The translations under genes and the position numbers were made by a program. This document shows positions 9,268 to 17,546 of a stretch of DNA of 47,124 nt, piece after piece; within the stretch, counting starts at the first letter, position 1; each line of letters starts with the position of its first letter. The notes beneath the pieces are model-generated. The model was given only the letters and a program-made list of their open reading frames with translations, searched no databases and was not told where the DNA came from. The stretch spans positions 1 through 47,124 of the forward strand of contig CABUHY010000018.1 of assembly GCA_902491475.1 (NCBI GenBank), given 5' to 3'. Origin of the DNA: an uncultured Eubacteriales bacterium. Its GTDB lineage: Bacteria > Bacillota > Clostridia > Oscillospirales > Acutalibacteraceae.

Positions 9268-9975
9268 TTATTTAGCCTCCCCCGTGGTAGTCTCGGTTGT
9301 CGCCGCAGCCGTGGTTGTAACCTGTGTTGTCTGAACCTCGCCGCTGTCGTTTGTGACCGCTTCGCCCTTCTTGTCGGTAACGGTCTCGTATACGGGTGCA
9401 CCCGTGGAAACCTCAACCGCATTGGACATACTCAGCGCAAGCGTAAAGGTAACGCTCTTGCCGTCCTCGCCCGAGGTCCTTGTGATACTCGTTGTCTCTA
9501 TCGTCTTGACAAACTGCTGCATTTCTTCCGTCTTGAACAGCTCAACATAGTCTCTGTAATCCTGATAATCCTGAACCGTGCAGGTAAGGGTGCAAATGCC
9601 CTCTGTAAACCAGTTTTCGAGATCTATCTGTGTAATCTGAACATAGTCGGGAGTCTGATTTGAAATCATTGTAAAGAACTCAACCGCTTCGGGGTCCTGA
9701 GGAGTAATGCTCTTTATCATTTCCCTTACGGTGCCGAGCTCGTTATATATGTTCTGATATTCCTGAAGAGCCGGGAATTCGCTTTCAATCGCCGCATTCT
9801 TGTTCTGTATTGACTTGAGCTTGGATTTAAGAATCTGGCCCTTAACCGCCACGCCGCCGTAGACAATGAAAAGGCAGACAAGAATTACAAGCGCAACCTT
9901 TGATATAAGGTCAATCTTTTTTCTGCTTTCAAGTCGGCGTCTGTAACTGTCGGGCAACAAACTAACTTTGAACAC
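9268..9975 (-). CDS. pilN: PilN-like inner-membrane protein
   Basis: A 235-aa protein with a short cytoplasmic N terminus carrying the PilN-type PilM-binding segment (VSLLPDSYRRR; the classical form is xNLLPWR), a transmembrane helix (about residues 26-48), a coiled coil and a ferredoxin-like domain. The tail of about 45 residues is rich in Thr, Val and Glu (TTAAATTETTTGEAK), unusual for PilN and resembling a surface linker. It starts 3 nt after the PilM stop. The role is to hold PilM at the membrane and pair with PilO. Confidence 0.85.
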   Translation of the reverse strand: MFKVSLLPDSYRRRLESRKKIDLISKVALVILVCLFIVYGGVAVKGQILKSKLKSIQNKNAAIESEFPALQEYQNIYNELGTVREMIKSITPQDPEAVEFFTMISNQTPDYVQITQIDLENWFTEGICTLTCTVQDYQDYRDYVELFKTEEMQQFVKTIETTSITRTSGEDGKSVTFTLALSMSNAVEVSTGAPVYETVTDKKGEAVTNDSGEVQTTQVTTTAAATTETTTGEAK

Positions 9976-9978
9976 TGC

Positions 9979-10962
9979 TTAAACCTCCAATGCCTGAATT
10001 GCAAGTCCGATACAACCTGCAAATTCGTTTAATACGTTTCGGTCAAGTCCGAAATTATAGTTCGAATAGAAATCGGGAACCGTTACGGGCATTTCCATAA
10101 CCGTTTCTCTGATTATATCGCACAAACGAGCGCTCTGGTCGGCGGTCGTTGTGAAGAATATCTTTTCAATCGGGCTTTCGCCGTTCTGCATTGCGTAATA
10201 GCTTACCGAAGACGCAGTCTCGGAGGCGAGCATTGAGCCGACCTCTTCAATATCCATAGCGAGTGTTTCCTCGTTCGGCTCTGTTTTGTATATGTTTTTT
10301 ACGCTGTCGATAACTCTGTCGGGAGTTGTTATCGAACGCACCATTGAAATTTCGTTGCCTTTGACAACTATGAAGTTGAGCAGGTCGTCGGTCATATTGA
10401 GAAGCGCAAACTTTTCGTCGCCGACAATTCCCGCTTTAAGACCTCTTATCTGTGAAAGCACCGAGGAGTCAATGTCTATTACCTGCAATTTTGACGCCGA
10501 AAAAATATTGATATACTGTTCAATCATATTTCTTCTCGCCGCAACAAGCATTACATGTGTAACGGGCTGATCCTCGTCGTTGACGCCGTCTCCCGCCACA
10601 ACATAGTCGATTTCCATTTCCTGTATCGGAATGGGAATGAACTCCTGCGCCTGCAAAAGAACCATGTTACGAAGCTTATCGTCCGCAACCTTCGGGAAAG
10701 TCGCATATCTCATAATAACATTTTCGTTATTTATGCCTACAACAATATCCGTGCTCTTGAAGCCGCCGCTCTGAAGGAGCTCGGTCAGCGCAACATTGAA
10801 ACGGTCGGGGTCTCTGATAAAGCCCTCCTCCACCGTACCCTCGGGCAACGGCGTTTTTCCGCACGCAAGGATAGAATATGTACCGCTTGAGCGTGTGATT
10901 TCAACCGCTCTTATTTCTCTTAAATCGACTTCAATGCCGATTATGCTTTTAACTTTTGCCAT
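9979..10962 (-). CDS. pilM: PilM, actin-like cytoplasmic pilus protein
   Basis: A 327-aa protein of the actin-like ATPase fold (PilM, FtsA-related). It starts IIGIEVDLREIRAVEI, the first phosphate-binding hairpin of the fold, and contains a PilM-type section VLLQAQEFIPIPIQEMEIDYVV. It binds the N terminus of PilN on the cytoplasmic face and recruits the motor ATPases. Order PilC-PilM-PilN-PilO-PilB is typical, with spacings of 2-40 nt. Slightly shorter than proteobacterial PilM (about 350 aa). Confidence 0.9.
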   Translation of the reverse strand: MAKVKSIIGIEVDLREIRAVEITRSSGTYSILACGKTPLPEGTVEEGFIRDPDRFNVALTELLQSGGFKSTDIVVGINNENVIMRYATFPKVADDKLRNMVLLQAQEFIPIPIQEMEIDYVVAGDGVNDEDQPVTHVMLVAARRNMIEQYINIFSASKLQVIDIDSSVLSQIRGLKAGIVGDEKFALLNMTDDLLNFIVVKGNEISMVRSITTPDRVIDSVKNIYKTEPNEETLAMDIEEVGSMLASETASSVSYYAMQNGESPIEKIFFTTTADQSARLCDIIRETVMEMPVTVPDFYSNYNFGLDRNVLNEFAGCIGLAIQALEV

Positions 10963-10979
10963 AAATTTTCTCCCCCTGT

Positions 10980-12182
10980 TTATGAGCCGACCGAAGTTGT
11001 CGCCGTGAATATGGGCAAGTACAATGAAATAAGCATCGCACCGACAAGTCCGCCGATACCGATAAGCGCAATAGGCTCGATTATGGAACCGAGGTTTCGT
11101 GATGTCGTTTCAACATCCTCCTCATAGAACTCCGCAACCTTGTCAAGAAGCTCCGGCAAAGTACCGGCTTCCTCACCGATTGCAATCATACCCGTAACCA
11201 TCGGAGGGAACAGTCCGCTCTTGTCAAGAGAGTCGGAAATCGACTTGCCCTCTTCAATATCCGCAATGGCGTCGTCAACGGCTTTTTTGATAAGGTCGCT
11301 GCCCGATGTCGGACCTGCGCTCTGTAAAGCCTCAACCGCAGTAACACCGCCCGCAAGAAGCGTTGCAAGTGTACGGCAGAAACGGGCTACAACCATCTTC
11401 GTTATAAAGTCGCCGAGCAACGGCATATGCAATTTGTTCTTTTCCCAAAAATCGTGTGCGGGCTTGCTCTTGATTATAAACCTTAAAGCTACAACAAGAA
11501 CCGCAACTACAAGTATCCACAGATACCACTGCGTTCTCAAGCTGTTTGAAGCATTGAATATGAATTGGGTAAGTCCGTTAAGCTCCGTACCCGACGGAAT
11601 CATATCCTGGAATATCGGAACCATAAACGCAAGCATCGCAATAAGAAGAACGACAGCAAAAATACCGATGTTCTTCGGGTACGATACCGCCGACTTGATG
11701 TTGTCCTTCAACGCCTTGTTTTTTTGCAGCTGGTTTGCAAGGCTGATAAGCGACTGTTCAAGAATACCGCCGACCTCGCCCGTGGCAATCATTGCTACAA
11801 AAAGGTCATCAAAAATTTTGGGATACATCGCAAACGCTTCGGAAAGAGGCATACCGCTTTCAACATTTTCCGAAATATCCACAATGGCTGCCGCAAGCGT
11901 AGGGTTGGTAGCCTGCTTTGCAAGCGTCGACAAAGCCCTTGTAACGGGAACGCCTGCGGAAATCATAGCCGCCATCTGTCTTGCGAAAATAGCGACATCC
12001 TGAATGGATACCTTTTTTCCGCCCGACTTTTTTCTTTCGTTTATAACTTTTTCCTTGATATCGGTAACGATAATTCCCGCTTCACGGAGTTTATCCATTG
12101 CCGCGGAGGAATTGTCCGCAACAACCTCGCCGTGGACATTCTGTCCCTGGCGGTTCATACCGTCATATGTAAAGGATGCCAA
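10980..12182 (-). CDS. pilC: PilC, polytopic platform protein (GspF family)
   Basis: A 400-aa inner-membrane platform on which pilins are assembled. It has two GspF domains: the first contains FARQMAAMISAGVPVTRALSTLAKQ, the second FCRTLATLLAGGVTAVEALQ. Each is followed by transmembrane helices, with the last near the C terminus (IALIGIGGLVGAMLISLYLPIF). Length and duplication match the family. The gene lies between PilT and PilM, 17 nt from the latter. Confidence 0.95.
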   Translation of the reverse strand: MASFTYDGMNRQGQNVHGEVVADNSSAAMDKLREAGIIVTDIKEKVINERKKSGGKKVSIQDVAIFARQMAAMISAGVPVTRALSTLAKQATNPTLAAAIVDISENVESGMPLSEAFAMYPKIFDDLFVAMIATGEVGGILEQSLISLANQLQKNKALKDNIKSAVSYPKNIGIFAVVLLIAMLAFMVPIFQDMIPSGTELNGLTQFIFNASNSLRTQWYLWILVVAVLVVALRFIIKSKPAHDFWEKNKLHMPLLGDFITKMVVARFCRTLATLLAGGVTAVEALQSAGPTSGSDLIKKAVDDAIADIEEGKSISDSLDKSGLFPPMVTGMIAIGEEAGTLPELLDKVAEFYEEDVETTSRNLGSIIEPIALIGIGGLVGAMLISLYLPIFTATTSVGS

Positions 12183-12202
12183 AGCTTCTGCCCCCTTTTA
12201 TA

Positions 12203-13303
12203 TTAGTAACCCGATGTCATAAGAAGCCTTCTGACCTCTTTTTCATCAACGCAATATTCAATAACCGATTCTTTTGAAATTTTCTGTTCTCTGTACAGCC
12301 TTAACAGTGCCTGGTCCATGGTCTGCATACCCTGCATCTGACCTGTCTGCATAGCCGCATAGAGCTGATGCTCCTTTTCCTCACGGATAAGGTTCTTAAC
12401 CGAGGGAGTGTCAACCATATATTCAACCGCAACGCATCTTCCCTTACCGTTAATGGTGGGAATAAGCTGCTGTGAGATAACCGCCTTCAACGAGTTTGAA
12501 AGCTGCTGTCTTATCTGACCCTTTTGTCCCTCGGGGAAAGAGTCGATAATACGGGAAATTGTCATAGGCGCAGTCTGCGTATGAAGAGTCGAGAAAACAA
12601 GGTGTCCCGTCTCAGCCGCCGTAACCGCAATGGAAATACTCTCGGGGTCACGCATTTCGCCTATCATAATGGTGTCGGGGTCGTGTCTCAAAACGGTTTT
12701 AAGGGCGTTGGCAAAGCTGTGTGTGTCATTGCCTATCTCTCTTTGACGAACCGTTGATTTTATATGAGTGTGCAGGAACTCAATCGGGTCCTCGACCGTA
12801 ACGATATTTGTTTCGTATCTCTCGTTTATGTACTTTATCATAGCGGCAAGCGTTGTCGATTTACCGCTGCCCGTCGGGCCCGTAACAAGCACAAGACCTC
12901 TCGGGAGGTTGCAAAGTCTTTTAATATCGGACGGAAGACCGAGTTTTTCAAGCTCGGGAACCTCAAACGGAATTGCTCTGAATACCGCCGCAAGAGTGCC
13001 TCGCTGAATAATTACATTTCCTCTGAATCGTGCAACGCCGGGTACGGCTACCGCAAGGTCGAGCTCCCAATCCTCTTCAAGCTTTGTTTTCTGTATCGGG
13101 GACATTATCGAAAGCAACATCTTCTCAATGTCCTCGGGTTCAAGTTTGGGGAAATTATTCTGTCTTTTAAGATCTCCGTTTATTCTGACGCAAGGCTCAA
13201 TTCCCGCAACCAAATGCAAGTCGGAACCGCCAACCTCCGTAGTATGTCTTAAAAGGTCCTCAAGTGTGAACGGATACGAACTTTCTTTGCCTGTAAAAAC
13301 CAC
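12203..13303 (-). CDS. pilT: Pilus retraction ATPase PilT
   Basis: A 366-aa hexameric ATPase that depolymerises the pilus and drives twitching. Visible are the start LLRHTTEVGGSDLHLVAG, Walker A GPTGSGKSTTLAAM, Asp/Walker B DPDTIMIGEMRDPESI, His box STLHTQTAP, and near the C terminus VKNLIREEK, the counterpart of the AIRNLIRE motif of PilT. I chose the GTG at 13303 because GGGGAG lies 9 nt upstream; a TTG 26 codons earlier has no site and adds an unrelated N terminus. There is no zinc tetra-Cys motif, as expected for PilT rather than PilB. An 86-nt gap after the LysM/secretin-N gene holds a weak hairpin. Confidence 0.93.
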   Translation of the reverse strand: MVFTGKESSYPFTLEDLLRHTTEVGGSDLHLVAGIEPCVRINGDLKRQNNFPKLEPEDIEKMLLSIMSPIQKTKLEEDWELDLAVAVPGVARFRGNVIIQRGTLAAVFRAIPFEVPELEKLGLPSDIKRLCNLPRGLVLVTGPTGSGKSTTLAAMIKYINERYETNIVTVEDPIEFLHTHIKSTVRQREIGNDTHSFANALKTVLRHDPDTIMIGEMRDPESISIAVTAAETGHLVFSTLHTQTAPMTISRIIDSFPEGQKGQIRQQLSNSLKAVISQQLIPTINGKGRCVAVEYMVDTPSVKNLIREEKEHQLYAAMQTGQMQGMQTMDQALLRLYREQKISKESVIEYCVDEKEVRRLLMTSGY

Positions 13304-13389
13304 TGAATACAACTCCCCTAAATTTGAACATCTGAAAAATATGCGTATAGGGTGCAAGAAAATTATTATTCCTGCACCCAAATTAACGA

Positions 13390-15105
13390 TTAAGCCGCTG
13401 AATCCAACTCGTTAAGCAAGCCCTTGATGTAATCCGCCATTTCGGGCGTAGCCTTAACATATGTTGTGCATGCGGAGCCGGTTCCCGTCTTGGACTCGGC
13501 TGTTACGAATGTAAACTCGGACATATCCGGAATTTCGGGATGAACGCTCATCAAGCCCGCAATTCTGTTCCTTGCGACCGATTCGGAAGCAGTAACCTCA
13601 ACGGCTCTGTTCATAACCTCCGAAGTGCTTGCTGCATCAAGAGCGTCGAGAAGGCTCTTAACCTGATCCTGCTTGGAGTAATCGCAGTAAACGATAAGTG
13701 CTTTTGAAATTGTCGGATATGCGTTTGTCTTAAATGTCACATTCTCAAGAGAAATGTTGGCAAGTCTGTCAAGCATCTCCTGAGCCGTGCAATTCTGAAG
13801 GTCATATACAAAGAAGTTGTTTTCAAGCTTCATGCTGTCCGCATAGCTCTCTGTATCAAATTCTCTTATCTTGCTTTCGGCATTGTTGACTTCGGACTCG
13901 GTGCCCATAATCCAGATTTTCTTTGTCATCTTTTCGGGACCGTAAACCGTAACATCGTACGGGAAGCTGTCAAGAATTCCGACAGCCATCGTTCTGTCAA
14001 TGTATGTAAGCTCAACCTCGCGAAGTATCTTAGTCGCCTGTGTTGTCGTTGAATCCGAACCGGGCGTTGTGGTTGTGCCGGAGCCCGAAGACGAACCCGA
14101 GGTGGTGGGCTCAACAACCTGATCGCTCTTTGAAGCATTGAGGTTAGCGCCCGTAAGAGGCTTATCGACAACAGACTTGATTACATTTATGTCCGCAAGT
14201 GCCGAACCTGTTACAAATGTATAAAGTGTATAGGGTCTTGATGCAACAACGATGCCCGGGTCAAGTCCGAGGTTTGAAAGAAGTCCGCTGAACTCGTCGG
14301 CAGAAATATAGTTGAGGTTGATTTCCTTGAAGTTAGCCGCAACAAGAGCCGCACCTGCGTTGATATTGCTGCTTACATCAAGAAGCTTGATAAGCTCCTG
14401 TATCTTTGCAAGCTCCTTCGGATATGCGCTTACATATACGGTGCTGTCGTCAGCCTCTGTCGAAACATACTGAACATCGGAAAGTCCGAGTGCGCTCGCC
14501 TGTGTCTGAAGAACGCCTACGGTTATGTATTTAAGGGTAAACTTAGTCATTACAACCTTGTCAACAAACTTTTCGTTAAGCTCTGCCGTAGTGCCTACCA
14601 TAAGGGTGTTGCCGTCTTTAAGATAGGAAAGACCAGCAAGCCTTGTAACATAGTCAATAGCTTTAAGCGCCGACATCTGTTCAAGGTCAACCGTAAGCGT
14701 GGCAGTGGAATCGCCGACGAAAATAATCGTATATCCCGCATTTCTCGCAATAGCCGAAAGTGCGTCCTTGACATTCGCCTCAACAAGGTTGAGCGAAAGT
14801 CTTGTCGATACCCACGAGGACGACGAAGACTCTTCGGTGAGCGGTATTTTAATTACCTTGCCCGTAATTATCTTGTCGGCGTCGGAAAGGTTGTTAGCCG
14901 TCATAATGTCGCTGACGGTAACGCCGTGGTTCTTGGCTATTCTTGTCAGCGTGTCGCCCGACTTGATTACATAGTACTGGTAATCGGTGCTGCTGTCTCT
15001 TCCCGAGCCCATTACCGTCATCGGCAATATGGCGTTTGCAAGCAGTACGATTGTCAAAACCGCAACCAGAACAGCTTTCAATTTTTTTGTTGAACTGTTG
15101 TACAT
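13390..15105 (-). CDS. LysM plus secretin-N repeat protein without a secretin barrel
   Basis: A 571-aa exported protein: signal or anchor helix (about 10-32), one LysM domain (about 43-90, YVIKSGDTLTRIAKNHGVTV) that would bind peptidoglycan, an STN/N0-like domain (about 100-180, starting RLSLNLVEANVKDALSAIA), then four or five domains of the secretin-N type, recognisable by strand-helix blocks such as FTLKYITVGVLQTQ, INLNYISADEFSGLL, VELTYIDRTMAVGIL and YDLQNCTAQEMLDRL. A Ser/Gly/Thr-rich linker near 340-360 splits them. In PilQ these domains precede the outer-membrane barrel, but the protein ends after the last small domain and no barrel follows. In a one-membrane cell it may form a wall-bound collar for the pilus. 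Domains are clear by pattern; the collar role is inference. Confidence 0.75.
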   Translation of the reverse strand: MYNSSTKKLKAVLVAVLTIVLLANAILPMTVMGSGRDSSTDYQYYVIKSGDTLTRIAKNHGVTVSDIMTANNLSDADKIITGKVIKIPLTEESSSSSWVSTRLSLNLVEANVKDALSAIARNAGYTIIFVGDSTATLTVDLEQMSALKAIDYVTRLAGLSYLKDGNTLMVGTTAELNEKFVDKVVMTKFTLKYITVGVLQTQASALGLSDVQYVSTEADDSTVYVSAYPKELAKIQELIKLLDVSSNINAGAALVAANFKEINLNYISADEFSGLLSNLGLDPGIVVASRPYTLYTFVTGSALADINVIKSVVDKPLTGANLNASKSDQVVEPTTSGSSSGSGTTTTPGSDSTTTQATKILREVELTYIDRTMAVGILDSFPYDVTVYGPEKMTKKIWIMGTESEVNNAESKIREFDTESYADSMKLENNFFVYDLQNCTAQEMLDRLANISLENVTFKTNAYPTISKALIVYCDYSKQDQVKSLLDALDAASTSEVMNRAVEVTASESVARNRIAGLMSVHPEIPDMSEFTFVTAESKTGTGSACTTYVKATPEMADYIKGLLNELDSAA

Positions 15106-15161
15106 CGTTGTTTCCCCCTAAGAAAACTTAGTTGTTTATATAAAAGATATTTTTTACCGTA

Positions 15162-15677
15162 TTATTTCATCTCGACGGTTCTTGTCTTTTCGCCGAGTGA
15201 GAATGTAACCGAGCTGTCGGTTATTGACTCAACAAGCCACTCGGAGCCGGGAACATAATCTCCGACCTGGAGGGTATATGCACGGTACTTTGTCTCGACA
15301 ATTACCGTTCTGTAACCGTCCGAGTTGTATATCATACCGGTTATCTTGGCATTGGCGATAACATCCTCCGAGAACGGGTCAACGCCGTCCGCAACCGTTT
15401 CGCCCTCGTCGCGCTCAATCATCGGAAGCACATCTACGGACTGTGCGGGAGTCGTAACCGTTTCGTCAAGCCCGACATCCGTCTTTGCGCCGGAAATGAT
15501 TATCAGCACCGCAACAACCACAGCGATTACGATAAACACAAGCGGCAAAATGATTTTCATTTTAGGATTTTTTTCAAAGAATGCATTGAAAGGATTGCGT
15601 TTTCTTGCATCCTTGTTTTTGCCTTTACCCGATTTGAGTTTGGCTATGACATCCTTGAGATCCATATTCATATCCAT
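15162..15677 (-). CDS. PilP-like membrane protein, first gene of the pilus operon
   Basis: A 171-aa protein with a basic cytoplasmic N terminus, one transmembrane helix (about residues 42-64, IILPLVFIVIAVVVAVLIII) and a small C-terminal beta domain (about 108-171; YRAYTLQVGDYVPGSEWLVESI) that resembles the homology region of PilP and GspC, the parts that contact the secretin N domains. That pairing is sensible because the next gene encodes secretin-N domains. The ATG at 15677 has GGAGGG 6 nt upstream; an upstream extension has no site. It is not a lipoprotein, unlike proteobacterial PilP. The operon promoter is about 115 nt upstream. Confidence 0.65.
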   Translation of the reverse strand: MDMNMDLKDVIAKLKSGKGKNKDARKRNPFNAFFEKNPKMKIILPLVFIVIAVVVAVLIIISGAKTDVGLDETVTTPAQSVDVLPMIERDEGETVADGVDPFSEDVIANAKITGMIYNSDGYRTVIVETKYRAYTLQVGDYVPGSEWLVESITDSSVTFSLGEKTRTVEMK

Positions 15678-15797
15678 AAAGTACCCTCCGATATGCTGCG
15701 AGTTATTGGTCAATTTCCCCGAAAATTGTCGTAAAATCAACACCTGCACCTGCTTTTTTCTGAAAAAAGGGTGCACTAATACACATATTTATAGTTT

Positions 15798-15826
15798 ATT
15801 GTACAACTAAATACGCTTTCCGTCAA
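15798..15826 (-). promoter_or_regulatory. Promoter of the pilus assembly operon
   Basis: Minus-strand TTGACG (15821-15826) and TACAAT (15798-15803) are separated by 17 nt. The start point would be near 15791, giving a leader of about 115 nt that includes an imperfect hairpin (arms near 15749-15755 and 15770-15777 around runs of A and T). Confidence 0.8.
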
Positions 15827-15898
15827 TAAAGTTATAGAATTTTTTGCGATTTTTATATAAATTTTTGTGTAAGTTTATGCAAAATGTCCTAAAAAGCA

Positions 15899-15932
15899 AA
15901 AATGCAGGAGAAATAAATTCATCCTGCATTTT
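15899..15932 (-). terminator. Terminator after the BY-kinase gene
   Basis: An 11-bp perfect stem (AAAATGCAGGA / TCCTGCATTTT, 12-nt loop) runs on the minus strand into TTTTGCTTTTT. It separates the kinase unit from the pilus operon promoter. Confidence 0.85.
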
Positions 15933-15956
15933 ATACCAAATATTATTTTCTTCGAC

Positions 15957-17456
15957 TTATTTCGACTGCTTTCCGCTGCGCTTTGAGTTCTCGTGTTTCG
16001 AACCGTAGCCGTAACCGTAACCGTAGCCATATCCGTAACCGTAGCCGTATCCGTTTTTACCGCCGTAGAATACAGGCTTGCCGAACACTCTTTCCGAGTT
16101 GTTGTAAATACAGCCGAGTATCTCCGTTCCGGAGTTTTCAATGTTGTCAACAGCCCTCTTAATTCTTCTTGCCGAAGCATAGTCCTGCTTAACAACAAGA
16201 ACAACCGTATCGGCATAAGCCGCAAGGATTGAAGCGTCCGCAAGAATTCCGCACGGAGCGGTGTCGATGATAACGAAGTCAAATTCCTTCTTAGCGGATT
16301 CAATGATTTCTTCCATCTTGGGAGATGAGAGGATTTCCGAAGAGTTATCAACGGCAATGCCCGACACAAGCACAAACAGCTGATATTTTTCCGAATACTT
16401 TATAGACTCTTTAAGCGTCTTGTTGCCGGAAATTATTCCGCAGATGCCCTCGTCGTCCGTTGCCGCAAAACCGAGAGTTCTCGCAACCGACGGCTTACGC
16501 AAATCGGCGTCGATAAGGAGCACGGATTTTCCGTTCTGCGCAAGTGAAAGCGCAAGGTTTGTCGCCGTAGTCGTTTTGCCCTCGCTTGCAAGCGTACTTG
16601 AAACGATAATCGTTTTGTAGCCCTGCTTAGCCGCAACATGCTCGATTTTTGTTCTGATAAGCTTATACGACTCAATGAACGAGAAGCCCGTTTTCTTGTC
16701 GGTAATAAGAATACCCTGTTTGTCGTTATTCTTAACCTTCTTGTTTACCTTGCTTATGCTGCCGAGCGTCTTCATTCCGAGCTTGTTGTTTATTTCCTCG
16801 GAATTCTTGATTGTATCCTTGAAGATTACCGAAGCTATAATAAACAGGCAGGCAAGAACCGCACCGATTATAAAGCCGAGAACCGTATAGACGATTTTGT
16901 CATTGTTTGCGTTCGGCTGTTCGGCAAGAAGCGGCGGGTCGATAACGACAAGCTTTGTGTTGGGAAAAGCTTTTTCTATTGCGCCCGTGTAGTTTTCGAC
17001 ATAAGCGTTTGCGATACCGTACGAAACCTTGGGGTCGGTCGTGGTAACGGTAAGATAAATAATCGTTGTGTTTTCAACCGAGGTTATTGATATAAAATCC
17101 TTTATCTGCTGCGGTGTTACCTGATAGCCGCAGGAGTTTGCTACGCTCGTTGCAAGCTCGGTGGTTGAGAACACATACTTAAAGCTCTCCGCCAACGATA
17201 CAGAAGCGTTGATGTCCGAAGCGGACTGACCCGCAACCGTAATAGCCGTGTCCCTGTTGCTCGCATTGAACATAATCTGCGAGGAGTATTTGTCAACATA
17301 GGTAACCTTTGCGATTATAAATCCCAAAAGTGCCGCAATAACAGCCGAGATAACCACAAGCCACCATTTATCCAAAAGCTTTTTAAGATAAATCAAAACG
17401 GTATCGAGACTCATACCGTCCTCATATTCTTTTTTGTTGTCCGAACTGTAACTCAT
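15957..17456 (-). CDS. Wzz-BY-kinase fusion (bacterial tyrosine kinase) with Gly-Tyr tail
   Basis: A 499-aa membrane protein uniting a Wzz chain-length domain (TM1 about 30-52, TM2 about 190-212) and a cytoplasmic BY-kinase of the CpsD/Wzc type. Kinase motifs: Walker A ASEGKTTT (about residue 293), Walker A' VLLIDADLRKPS, Walker B FVIIDTAP. The C terminus is a tyrosine cluster of eight alternating Gly-Tyr pairs, the expected autophosphorylation region but unusually regular. The ATG at 17456 was chosen for AGGGAG 6 nt upstream; an ATG 13 codons earlier has no site. Such kinases normally control export of capsule or exopolysaccharide, yet no glycosyltransferase, Wzx or Wzy gene is near. It has its own promoter and terminator, so its substrate is open. 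Confidence 0.88.
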   Translation of the reverse strand: MSYSSDNKKEYEDGMSLDTVLIYLKKLLDKWWLVVISAVIAALLGFIIAKVTYVDKYSSQIMFNASNRDTAITVAGQSASDINASVSLAESFKYVFSTTELATSVANSCGYQVTPQQIKDFISITSVENTTIIYLTVTTTDPKVSYGIANAYVENYTGAIEKAFPNTKLVVIDPPLLAEQPNANNDKIVYTVLGFIIGAVLACLFIIASVIFKDTIKNSEEINNKLGMKTLGSISKVNKKVKNNDKQGILITDKKTGFSFIESYKLIRTKIEHVAAKQGYKTIIVSSTLASEGKTTTATNLALSLAQNGKSVLLIDADLRKPSVARTLGFAATDDEGICGIISGNKTLKESIKYSEKYQLFVLVSGIAVDNSSEILSSPKMEEIIESAKKEFDFVIIDTAPCGILADASILAAYADTVVLVVKQDYASARRIKRAVDNIENSGTEILGCIYNNSERVFGKPVFYGGKNGYGYGYGYGYGYGYGYGSKHENSKRSGKQSK

Positions 17457-17503
17457 ATCTTTCTCCCTCTGTGAAAAACTGTCGGTTAAATCCATACCTA
17501 ATG

Positions 17504-17532
17504 ATTATAACAGATATATTTTGAATATACAA
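17504..17532 (-). promoter_or_regulatory. Promoter of the BY-kinase gene
   Basis: Minus-strand TTGTAT (17527-17532), 17-nt spacer, TATAAT (17504-17509) with an extended TG one base upstream. It lies just after the ABC exporter stop, so the kinase is transcribed separately from the peptide cassette. Confidence 0.75.
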
Positions 17533-17546
17533 TAACCAAAAACAAA

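Noticed and set aside
13310..13390. Terminator between the LysM/secretin-N gene and pilT
   Set aside because: Only a 7-bp stem with a 16-nt loop and no T tract; the genes are probably co-transcribed.
16000..16060. Short tandem repeat resembling a CRISPR or satellite
   Set aside because: It encodes the Gly-Tyr tail of the BY-kinase in frame; there are no spacers.
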